Of a stretch of 64,000 bases of DNA, positions 54,235 to 63,900 are shown one piece after another. This DNA comes from Pseudomonas brassicacearum subsp. brassicacearum. Lineage in GTDB: Bacteria > Pseudomonadota > Gammaproteobacteria > Pseudomonadales > Pseudomonadaceae. Location: the NCBI RefSeq assembly GCF_008801605.1, contig NZ_VZPJ01000010.1, positions 178,601 through 242,600 on the forward strand, in the 5' to 3' direction. Position numbers and translations under genes: made by a program. Within the stretch, counting starts at the first letter, position 1. Every line of letters begins with the position of its first letter. Under the pieces are notes generated by a model. The model was not told the DNA's origin and made no database searches. It worked only from the letters and a program-made list of their open reading frames with translations.

Positions 54235-54245
54235 CTAATTATTAG
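54235..54245. promoter_or_regulatory. Palindrome upstream of the MarR gene, possible operator
   Basis: CTAATTATTAG is an exact palindrome around its central base, AT-rich within GC-rich DNA, and 33 bp upstream of the gene's start. MarR-family proteins usually bind such palindromes to repress themselves. Support is by shape and position only. Confidence 0.45.
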
Positions 54246-54319
54246 TCAGCTAAGCATGAGCTTTGGATTCAAGCAAGGTTCACCTTGTACTGAATCGTTA
54301 AAGGCACGCAACTCACTGA

Positions 54320-56446
54320 TCAGACTTCAAATTCAGACTGCAACGCAGCCCTGACGCAATACAGCACGCCTTCGGGAACCCGTCCGACAAACAGCGCGGC
54401 AACTTCAGACACGGGTGGTAACTCGCCTTCGCCATCCAGGAAGGCATCCTGCACCTCTCCCATCAGCTCTTCGGGCAGATCCAGCGCCTGTTCCAGGGAC
54501 AACTGCTGTTTGCCAATGGCTTCGGCCAGCATCGTGTAGACGTTCTTTTCCGAGCACTGCAGTTGCCCGGCGATCTGCAACGGTGTCATGCCGGCCCGGG
54601 CCAGCGTAATGAGTTCGTGACGTACATCGGCCACCGCTTTCGGTGCTTCGGCCTCGCCACCCAGGACCTGGAGGAAGGCCTCGCCATACCGCTCCAGCTT
54701 GCGCGCGCCCACACCACTGACCTGGGCCATTTCCGCCAGGGAGGTGGGCTGACTGCGGAGCATTTCCAGCAGCGTCGAGTCGGGGAAGATGACGTACGGC
54801 GGGACGCCGTGCTCCTCGGCCAGCTTGCGCCGCAAGGCCCGCAAGGCTTCCCATTGATCGCGCTCTTCGCCACGTACCAGTTGGCTGGCCTGGCTCTTGC
54901 TGCTCTTGACCGCCGTTGCCGGCTTGAGGTCACGACGCAGTTCGAGGGTGACCTCACCTTTGAGCAACGGCCGGCAAGTCGCACTCAGGCGCAGACCGCC
55001 GTAGCCTTCCAGGTCGATGTCGGCCAGACCGCGGGCCACCAGTTGTCGGAATAATGAACGCCACTCACCCTCGGTGCGCGCCTTGCCCACGCCGAACACC
55101 GACAGGTGCTGGTGGCCAAAGCTGCGGACCTTTTCGTTGTCCTTGCCCAGCAACACGTCCACCAGATGCCCGACACCGTAGCGCTGGCCGGTACGGAAAA
55201 TCGCCGACAAGGCCTGGCGGGCCGGTTCGGTGGCGTCCCAGGTTTCCACGCCATCGACGCAGTTGTCGCAATGCCCGCAAGGCTGGGGCATGTCTTCGTC
55301 AAAATAGGCCAGCAAGGTCTGGCGGCGGCAGCGGGTTTCCTCGCACAGCGAGAGCATCGCGTCGAGCTTGTGCTGTTCCAGACGCTTATGGCGCTCGTCG
55401 CCTTCGGAGTTCTGCAGCATCTGCTTGAGCATCACCACGTCTTGCAGGCCGTAGGCCATCCAGGCGTCGGCCGGCAAGCCATCACGGCCGGCACGTCCGG
55501 TTTCCTGGTAATACGCCTCAAGGGACTTGGGCAGATCCAGGTGCGCGACAAAGCGCACGTTGGGTTTGTCGATACCCATGCCGAACGCAATGGTGGCCAC
55601 CATGATCAGGCCTTCCTCGTTGAGGAAGCGCTTCTGGTGATAGGCCCGCAGGTCGTTGGGCAGGCCGGCGTGATACGGCAGCGCCGGGACCCCCTGCTCA
55701 CACAGGAACGCCGCCACTTCATCGACCTTCTTGCGCGACAGGCAATAGACAATGCCGGCATCGCTGCGGCGCTCGGCGAGGAACGCCAGCAACTGCTTGC
55801 GCGGCTGCTCCTTGGGTACGATGCGGTAGAAAATATTCGGACGGTCGAAACTGGACAGGAAGCGCTCGGCGTTCTGCAAGTGCAGGCGCTCGACGATTTC
55901 CTCGCGGGTGCGCTTGTCGGCGGTGGCAGTCAGGGCGATGCGCGGTACGTCGGGGAACAGTTCCGCCAGTTGCCCCAGTTGCAGGTATTCGCGTCGGAAA
56001 TCGTGCCCCCATTGGGATACGCAGTGGGCTTCGTCGATGGCGAACAGGGCAATTTCCAGGCTCTGCAGGAACGCCAGCATGCGCGGCTGCACCAGGCGTT
56101 CCGGGGCCAGGTACAACATCTTCACTTCGCCGCGCTTGATGCGTGTCGCCAGGTCCCGCTGTTGCTCGGCGCTGAGGGTGGAGTTCAGCGAAGCAGCGGC
56201 AACCCCCAGCTCTTCGAGGGTCGCAACCTGGTCGTCCATCAATGCGATCAGCGGCGAGACCACCACGGCCAGGCCGTTGCGCAACAGCGCCGGGACCTGG
56301 AAGCACAAGGATTTGCCGCCGCCGGTGGGCATGAGCACCAGGGCATCGCCACCGCTGGCCACGCGCTCAATAATGGCACCCTGGCGGCCACGGAAACTGT
56401 CGTAGCCGAAGATGTCCTTGAGGACGCGTTGAGCCTGTTCGAGCAT
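54320..56446 (-). CDS. recQ: RecQ, ATP-dependent DNA helicase
   Basis: RecQ is a 3'-5' helicase acting in recombinational repair with RecF-pathway proteins. The 708-residue protein has Walker A (MPTGGGKSLCF), the DEAH-type box (AIDEAHCVSQWGHDFR), helicase motif VI (YQETGRAGRDG), a zinc-binding cysteine set (CEETRCRRQ and CGHCDNC), the winged-helix RQC domain and a C-terminal HRDC domain. The start is Met at 56446 (MLEQAQRVLKDIF); the longer frame to 56560 lacks family support. Confidence 0.97.
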   Translation of the reverse strand: MLEQAQRVLKDIFGYDSFRGRQGAIIERVASGGDALVLMPTGGGKSLCFQVPALLRNGLAVVVSPLIALMDDQVATLEELGVAAASLNSTLSAEQQRDLATRIKRGEVKMLYLAPERLVQPRMLAFLQSLEIALFAIDEAHCVSQWGHDFRREYLQLGQLAELFPDVPRIALTATADKRTREEIVERLHLQNAERFLSSFDRPNIFYRIVPKEQPRKQLLAFLAERRSDAGIVYCLSRKKVDEVAAFLCEQGVPALPYHAGLPNDLRAYHQKRFLNEEGLIMVATIAFGMGIDKPNVRFVAHLDLPKSLEAYYQETGRAGRDGLPADAWMAYGLQDVVMLKQMLQNSEGDERHKRLEQHKLDAMLSLCEETRCRRQTLLAYFDEDMPQPCGHCDNCVDGVETWDATEPARQALSAIFRTGQRYGVGHLVDVLLGKDNEKVRSFGHQHLSVFGVGKARTEGEWRSLFRQLVARGLADIDLEGYGGLRLSATCRPLLKGEVTLELRRDLKPATAVKSSKSQASQLVRGEERDQWEALRALRRKLAEEHGVPPYVIFPDSTLLEMLRSQPTSLAEMAQVSGVGARKLERYGEAFLQVLGGEAEAPKAVADVRHELITLARAGMTPLQIAGQLQCSEKNVYTMLAEAIGKQQLSLEQALDLPEELMGEVQDAFLDGEGELPPVSEVAALFVGRVPEGVLYCVRAALQSEFEV

Positions 56447-56878
56447 AGAAACTCCAAAAATCACCGAAACATCCCTGCAAGGCTGGTTCAGAATCACAAA
56501 CGCTGCACCGGCAAATCGTAAGTGTGCGTTTCGAACCGGCGGGACGCCGCAGGGCATCACAAAACGCGGCAGTATACCCGAGGCCTTCGTTGCAAAGGGG
56601 GCTGCTGACAGGAGGTGCTTGGGACTGTGGGAGCAAGGCTTGCCCGCGATGGAAGCGACACGGTCTCGCCTTCAGAAATCGAGGCGCTTGCTTCGCGAGC
56701 AAGCTTTGCTCCCACAACGGGGATAAATCCCCTCGCCACAGGAACCGCGTCCATCCCTGTTTTTTTCTCCATGCCCCTATTTCACCTCCTAGGGAGGGGC
56801 AAATACGCCACGCGGCTGGCCTGGGCGCTCAAGAAGGCCTAGAATTCCCGCATTGTTTATTCCCCAAGGTAGCCCGTA
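56447..56878. other. Non-coding gap between recQ and yecA-like gene
   Basis: No gene is supported in these 432 bp between divergent recQ and the YecA-like gene. The only clear structure is a REP pair (56626-56716) with unlike halves: GTGGGAGCAAGGCTTGCCCGCGATGG and an inverted GAGCAAGCTTTGCTCCCACA. The promoters of both genes must lie here; none was clear enough to call. Confidence 0.7.
56626..56716. repeat. REP pair with two different REP subtypes
   Basis: One half is the CCCGCGATGG-type REP and the other the CGAGCAAGC-type, in inverted orientation and about 45 bp apart. They lie in the intergenic region upstream of recQ. Confidence 0.85.
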
Positions 56879-57466
56879 ATGTCCTTCGCTGAGCAACTGA
56901 CCCGCCTGCAAGTCTTCCTCGACGCCGATGAGCTGCACGAAGAGGCGCTGGACTACGTGGCCGCTCACGGCTATCTGACCGCCCTGTCCATCTGCGCAGA
57001 AACGGTGCCGGACCGTGAGTGGATCGACGCCCTGTTCGCCGAAGAGCCGCATTACAGCGACGAAGCCCAGCGTGCCGAAATCGAAGCCACACTGGTCGGC
57101 CTCAAGGCCCACATCGCCCGCCAACTGGCTTCCGACGAAGAATTCGAACTGCCGTGCGACCTGGACCTGGGCGATGATCCGGATGATTCGGAGTTGCGTG
57201 GCTGGTGCATCGGCTTCATGGAAGGCGTGTTCCTGCGCGAAGCCGCCTGGTTCGAAACCGCCGAAGAGGAAGTCAGCGAAATGCTGCTGCCGATCATGGT
57301 CGGTTCCGGCCTGTTCGATGAGCAACCGGAATTTTCCGACATCGCCGCCGACGCCAACCTGATGGACGACATGATTGTCCAGATCCCCGAAGCCCTCACG
57401 GCCCTGTACCTGCTGTGCAACGCACCGGACGAGAAACCGGCGATCCTCAAGCCTCGCCACCACTGA
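56879..57466 (+). CDS. YecA/UPF0149 family protein
   Basis: This is a 195-residue, strongly acidic protein of the UPF0149 (YgfB/YecA) family. FLDADELHEEALDYVAAHGYLTAL near the N terminus and SELRGWCIGFMEGVF in the middle match this family. It lacks the SEC-C zinc motif seen at the C terminus of YecA proper. The function is unknown. The stop overlaps the region of the next start, so the two genes may be coupled. Confidence 0.88.
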   Translation: MSFAEQLTRLQVFLDADELHEEALDYVAAHGYLTALSICAETVPDREWIDALFAEEPHYSDEAQRAEIEATLVGLKAHIARQLASDEEFELPCDLDLGDDPDDSELRGWCIGFMEGVFLREAAWFETAEEEVSEMLLPIMVGSGLFDEQPEFSDIAADANLMDDMIVQIPEALTALYLLCNAPDEKPAILKPRHH

Positions 57467-57474
57467 GTGACCGG

Positions 57475-57870
57475 GTGCCCTCGCCAGTCGGCAATCGCCC
57501 GCTGATCCTGCGTTACGTTCTGTTGGCCATTGGCTGGCTGAGCGTAGCGCTGGGGGTCATCGGCATCTTCGTTCCCGTACTGCCCACCACCCCTTTCCTG
57601 CTCCTGGCGGCGGCCTGTTTCGCCCGCAGCTCGCCGCGCTTCTACCAATGGCTGGTAGAACATCCCCGCCTCGGCCCGTGGATCCGCGACTACCTCAGCG
57701 GCAACGGCATCCCGCTCAAGGGTAAGGTCTATGCCATCGGGCTGATGTGGGCGAGCATCCTCTTTTCCTGCTACCTGGTGCCCCTGCCGTGGGCCCGGGG
57801 GTTCATGCTCACCAGTGCGGTGCTGGTAACGGTTTATATCCTCAAGCAGAAGACATTGCGCAAACCCTGA
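57475..57870 (+). CDS. DUF454 (YbaN) family inner-membrane protein
   Basis: This is a protein of about 131 residues with three to four membrane segments. The motif VLPTTPFLLLAAACFARSSPRFYQWL is the DUF454 signature (part is quoted here). The function of YbaN proteins is unknown. No ATG is available near the start; the likely start is GTG at 57475, 9 bp after the yecA-like stop, with GAG about 7 bp upstream. A bidirectional terminator follows. Confidence 0.85.
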   Translation: MPSPVGNRPLILRYVLLAIGWLSVALGVIGIFVPVLPTTPFLLLAAACFARSSPRFYQWLVEHPRLGPWIRDYLSGNGIPLKGKVYAIGLMWASILFSCYLVPLPWARGFMLTSAVLVTVYILKQKTLRKP

Positions 57871-57884
57871 GCCGCCACAAAAGC

Positions 57885-57921
57885 AAAACCCGTCATGTCC
57901 AGACTGGACATGACGGGTTTT
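57885..57921. terminator. Bidirectional rho-independent terminator
   Basis: A perfect 17-bp stem (AAAACCCGTCATGTCCA / TGGACATGACGGGTTTT) with a 3-nt loop lies between the convergent DUF454 gene and the adhesin gene; the stem itself carries A/T ends that serve both directions. Confidence 0.93.
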
Positions 57922-57937
57922 GTCGTTTCAGCTCACC

Positions 57938-60900
57938 TCACACCGTGTCCACCTTCAAAGAATGATCGTTGAGCATTCCGTTGATGATGGTCCCCGTATC
58001 CGCCCCGCCAGCGATCATCCCGTCTGCGCCGGGCGTGACGCCGTAATGACTGGCGAGGTTGACGCCCGCCAGATCGATGGTCTGGTTCGGCGTGGCACCG
58101 GCAATGGCACTGACGTCGATGCTGGTGATGACCGACCCTCCGCTGCCGCTGATGGTGAAGTGCAGGTAATCGTCCAGTGACGCGGTGCTGCCGTTCTCCC
58201 CCTGCAACAGCTGGGACAGGTCGAGTTTGTCGACGCCGGGCGCGAAATCCGTGATCACGTCGTGGCCGCTGTTGCCTGCCTGCCATTGGAAGGTATCGGC
58301 ACCGCTGCCGCCAGTGAGCGTGTTGTTGCCCAGGCCGCCGATCAGCAGGTCATCGCCGCCACCGCCGTTGAGCACGTCATGGCCCAATCCACCGTTGATG
58401 CGGTTGCTGGCGCCGTCACCGGTGAGGGTATCGTTGAAGTTCGAACCGACCAGGTTTTCGATGCCTGTCAGCGTATCGGTGCCAGCGCCCACGGTGTTCT
58501 GCGCCGCCAACAGTCCCAGGTTCACCGTGACCCCGGCGCTCGCGTGGGCATAGCTCGCAGTGTCGTTGCCCGTACCGCCATCGAGCAGGTCGTTGCCCGC
58601 GCCGCTGTAGAGCAGGTCATTGCCTGCCCCGCCGTGCAGGGTGTTGTTGCCCGAGCCTGCGCTGAGGATGTCGTTGCCGTCGCCCGCATTGAGGATGTTG
58701 TCGCCGTTACCAGCCAACAGCACATCGTCCCCGGTGGTGCCCGTCAGGGTATGGCCCGCCTGGTAGCTGATGTCCACCGCAGAGCTGTCGCTACCGCCAT
58801 GGTTGTCGCTGGCGGTGTAGCTGCCGTGGTAATCCGGGGTGCTGTCCTGGGCCCCGGCGTAGTTGACGGTCATGGTCAGTTGATAGTTTTCCGCAGCGTT
58901 GGAATTACCGCCGCCGGGATTGGGGATGTTGGTGACGTGGATCTGGTAGTTGCCATCCGCCGCCGCAGTGAACGAGGCGCCGTCGTTGATCGCAATGAAA
59001 GGCCCACCGTTGAGAGAGTACTCAAGGGTGATATGACTGCCCGCCAGGTTATGGTCCAGGGTCAGGGTTTCACCCTGCTTGAGGCTGATGTTTAGCCGGT
59101 CTTCATCGTTGGCGTTATTGTTGGAAACCGCGCCCAGCGCGCCACTGACCACCAGCACTGCCGTCATGGTCGCGGCATTGGCGACGAAGGCGCTGCGATT
59201 GAGGTTGATCGACTGCACATTGTTGCCGGTGAAACTGACCGTGCCGGTGCTGCCGGTGAAATCCCCGCCTTTGGCGGTCCAACCGGTATTGAAACTGGTG
59301 GGTGACGCGGTGAGCGGATCGCCGTTGGCGTCGCTGTCGTTACCCAGCAGCAATTCGCCCGGTACCACGATGTTGCCTGACAGCACGTTGGTGATGATGT
59401 TGTCGTCCATCGCCACGGGTGGGCTGTTGGGCACGACTTTGATCACCAGGCTGGAGCTGGCCAGGTCGCCATCGTTGTCACTGACGGTGTAGCCGATGTT
59501 TTCGGTGATCAAGGTGCTGGTGGCGGTCTGGGAGGTGTAGCTGAACGCACCGGTATCAAGGTTGACCACCAGGGTACCGTCATGGGCGGTGGCGATGCTC
59601 AGTGTGTTGGTGGTTGTATTGAAGCTGCCGTGGTTGACCCCGCCACTGGCGCTCAGTGCACCGTGGCCACCGTTGGCCGCCGGGTCGTAGCTGTACGTGG
59701 TGCCATCGACCACCAGGCTTTTGACAAACCCGCCATCGGCGCCGAACGAACCGCCTTCGCCCAGCAGGTTGCCGGTAACCGGCGCGCCTTGCACCGTGCC
59801 GGAGAGCACCGAATTGAGCTGGTTCAGATCGGTGACCACCACGGCGTTGGTGTTGGTATGAGCGCTGCCGTCGTAGGCCAGCGGGTCGAGGTAGTCGTTA
59901 CTGACACCGTCGCCCAGGCCAATGGCGTAGTTCTTGATGCCATTGGCATCGAGGAAGGCTTTCCACGCCGCCTCGTCTGCCGTGCCGGTTTCCAGGCCAG
60001 AATTGGGCTTGCCGTCCGAGAAGAAGTAGCCGATGTTCTGCGCGCCGGTCAGTTGCCCGGACGTGACGAACGCGGTCTTGGCCGTCGCCACTGCCGCGTC
60101 GTAGTTGGTCCCGCCGTCCGCTGACAGGCTGGAGAGAAGCGACTTGGCGGTCGCCACGTCGACCCACACCGAAGTCTGGTCGGTGGCACTGCTGCTGAAC
60201 GTCACGAGCTGGACTTTCACATCCCCCAGGTCATCGTATTTATCGAGCAAGGCGCTGATCGCCTGTTTCGCCAAATCCAGCCGCGAAAGCCCCGGCACAC
60301 CGGAGTCATCGGCCATGCTGCCGGACACGTCGAGCACGATCAGCAGGTTCGAATCGATCTCCACCGCGGTGACCGAACGCTCGGACGCAACGGCCTTCGG
60401 TACATCATCGACGATGCTGACCACCAGACTGCCGGTGGTGCTGTTGCCCAGGGAGTCCGTGGCCTGATAGGTGAAGCTTTCGCTCAGCACGTTCGGGCCA
60501 TCATTGGCATGGGGCGTGGTGTTGGCTGGTGAGGTCAGGGTGTAGGTGTAGGAACCGTCCGGGTGGAGCAACAACTGGCCGTAGGCGCCGGTGGCGTTGC
60601 CCACCAGGGTGAAGGAGACGGCGCCAGTGGCACCGCTGACTGAACCGACCAAGGTGCCACTGGCAGTTTCGCTGGTGGCGCTCGGGTCGCTGCCGGTGAC
60701 GCTGCCAGGGGCAAGGTCCTGGCCATCCTGGTTCAGGTCGAGGGCTTTTTCATAGACAGTAACGTCGTGGTCGGTTTCTGCGATGAGGCAGCTGTTGTGC
60801 ACGTCAATGGTGAGGGTGGTGGTGCTCTCATCACCATCGGCATCACGCACGGTGTAGGTGAAGACATCGGTCGCGCCTGCTGCACCGACAGCATCGGGGT

Positions 60901-63900
60901 TGCTGTGGTAGACGGCGTTGCCGTTAGCGTCCAGGGTCAGGTAGCCGTAGGTGCCGTTGATCTGGTTGTTGAGACCACCGACAGCAGAGGTTGAAGTGTC
61001 GTTGCCGGCGCGTACGCCGATCACCATGCCGCCATCCGCGCCAAGTACGTCGTTGTCCAGCACGTTACCGTTGACCGTGCCGCCCTCCACCACCGAGGTG
61101 AAATCGGCATGGGCGCTTGGCACGTCGTCGACGATGTCGATGACGATGGTGCTGGTGACGGTGTTGCCCAACGAGTCCGTGGCCTGGTAGGTGAAGCTTT
61201 CGCTCAGCACATTCGGGCCATCGTTGGCGTGGGGCGTCGTCGTGGCTGGCGAGGTCAGGGTGTAGGTGTACGAACCATCGGGCTGAAGCGACAGTTGACC
61301 GTAGGCACCGTTGGCGTTGCCCACCAGCGCGAAGGTCACTGCGCCAACGGCACCGCTGATCGAGCCGACAAGGCTACCGTTGGCGGTTTCACCAGTGGCG
61401 CTCGGGTCACTGCCAATGACGGTGCCGGGGGCCAGGTCCTGGCCATCCTGGGTCAGGTCGAGGGCTTTTTCGTAGACGCTGACTTCGTGGTCCGACGTGG
61501 CAACGAGGCAGCTTTCGTGGACATCGATGGTGAGGGTGGTGGTGCTTTCATCGCCATCGGCGTCGCGCACGGTGTAGGTGAAGACATCGGTCGCGCCCGG
61601 GGCGCTGACGGTGTTCGGGTCGCTGTGATAGACAGCGTTGCCGTTGGCGTCCAGGGTCAGGTAGCCGTAGGTGCCGTTGATCTGGGTGTTCAGGCCGCCG
61701 ACGGCAGGGTTCGAGGTGTCGTTGCCGGCGCGTACGCCGATCACCATGCCGCCATCCGCGCCAAGTACGTCGTTGTCCAGCACGTTACCGTTGACCGTGC
61801 CGCCCTCCACCACCGAGGCGAAATCGGCATGGGCGCTTGGCACGTCGTCGACGATGTCGATGACGATGGTGCTGGTGACGGTGTTGCCCAACGAGTCCGT
61901 GGCCTGGTAGGTGAAGCTTTCGCTCAGCACATTCGGGCCATCGTTGGCGTGGGGCGTCGTCGTGGCTGGCGAGGTCAGGGTGTAGGTGTAGGAGCCGTCG
62001 GGCTGAAGCGACAGTTGCCCGTAGGCACCGTTGGCGTTGCCCACCAGCGCGAAGGTCACTGCGCCAACGGCACCGCTGATCGAGCCGACAAGGCTGCCAC
62101 TGGCGGTTTCGCTGGTGGCGCTCGGGGCGCTGCCGGTGACAGTGCCGGGGGCCAGGTCCTGGCCGTCCTGGTTCAGGTCAAGGGCTTTTTCGTAGACGCT
62201 GATTTCGTGGTCGGGGGTGGCGACGAGGCAGATATCGTGGACATCAATGGTGATGGTGGTGGTGCTTTCATCACCGTCGGCATCACGCACGGTGTAGGTG
62301 AAGACATCGGTCGCACCCGGGGCGCTGACGGTGTTCGGGTTGCTGTGGTAGACGGCGTTGCCATTGGCGTCCAGGGTCAGGTAGCCGTAGGTGCCGTTGA
62401 TCTGGGTGTTCAAGCCGCCAATCGCCGGAGTCGAGGTGTCGTTGCCTGCACGCACACCGATCACGGCACCACTCGCAGCCGGTCCGTCGGCACCACCTTC
62501 ATCGTTGTTCAGGACGTTGCCACTGACCGTCCCACCTTCATCCACCGAGGCAGAGTCGGCATGAGCGGTCGGCAGGTCATCAACGATATTCACGTCCAGG
62601 TTGCCGTTGGCGGTGGTGCCGTTGTCGTCGGTGACAACCACTGCGAACTGTTCGCTGAGGCTATTGGCGCCGTTGGCGTTTGGATGGGCTTCGTTGTCCA
62701 GCAAGGAGTAGCTGTAGCTGACCACGCCCGTGGTGGAGTTGTAGCCAGTGATGGTCAACGTATTGCCGAGTGCGGTGGTAATCGACTGTGGGAAACCGGC
62801 TGCCACACCACCGGTGACGACGTTAATGCCGCCAACACTCAAGGTTTGCACACCGTCCAACGCAGTCACGGTGAACGTGCCGCTTTGAGTCAGCGCCGGT
62901 GCATCCGGGCTGCTGCCATCGCTGAGGTTTTTCTCCTGGACCGTCAGCTCACCGCCGTCGGTGTCGAGGCCGGTGATGATCACTGGATCATCGTTGTTGT
63001 GTACTTGCAGCACCAGGTTCGCGGTGCTGGTGTCGCCGTCGGCATCGGTCAGGGTGTAGGTGAAGGTTTCGCTGCCATCGCCACCACCGTGCAGGCCCTT
63101 GAAGTCGGCATCGGCGGTGTTGAGGGTGTAGGTGTAGGAGCCGTCGGCATTGAGCACCAGGGTGCCGTAAGTACCGGTGAAAGTGCCGGGGGTGATTGGG
63201 CCGGAGGCCACATGGTCCGCACCTTGAGTATCGTTGGTCAGCACGCTGCCGGTCAGGGTCAGGTGGGTTTCCGAAGCCGTGCTGGCGTTGCTGTCGTCCA
63301 CGGCTTTAGGCAAGTCATCGACGATGTTCACGTCCAGATTACCGTTCGCGGTGGTGCCGTTGTCGTCAGTGGCGACTACAGCAAATTGTTCGCTAACGCT
63401 GTTGGCGCCGTTGGCGTTTGGATGGGTTTCATTGTCCAGCAAGGTGTAGCTGTAGCTGACCACGCCCGTGGCGGCGTTGTAGCCAGTGATGGTCAGCGTA
63501 TTGCCGAGTGCGGTGGTAATCGATTGTGGGAAACCGGCTGCCACGCCACCCGTCACCACATTGATGCCGCCAACACTCAAGGTTTGCACACCGTCCAACG
63601 CAGTCACGGTGAACGTGCCGCTTTGAGTCAGCGCCGGTGCATCCGGGCTGCTGCCATCGCTGAGGTTTTTCTCCTGGACCGTCAGCTCACCGCCGTCGGT
63701 GTCGAGGCCGGTGATGATCACTGGATCATCGTTGTTGTGTACTTGCAGCACCAGGTTCGCGGTGCTGGTGTCGCCGTCGGCATCGGTCAGGGTGTAGGTG
63801 AAGGTTTCGCTGCCATCGCCACCACCGTGCAGGCCCTTGAAGTCGGCATCGGCGGTGTTGAGGGTGTAGGTGTAGGAGCCGTCGGCATTGAGCACCAGGG

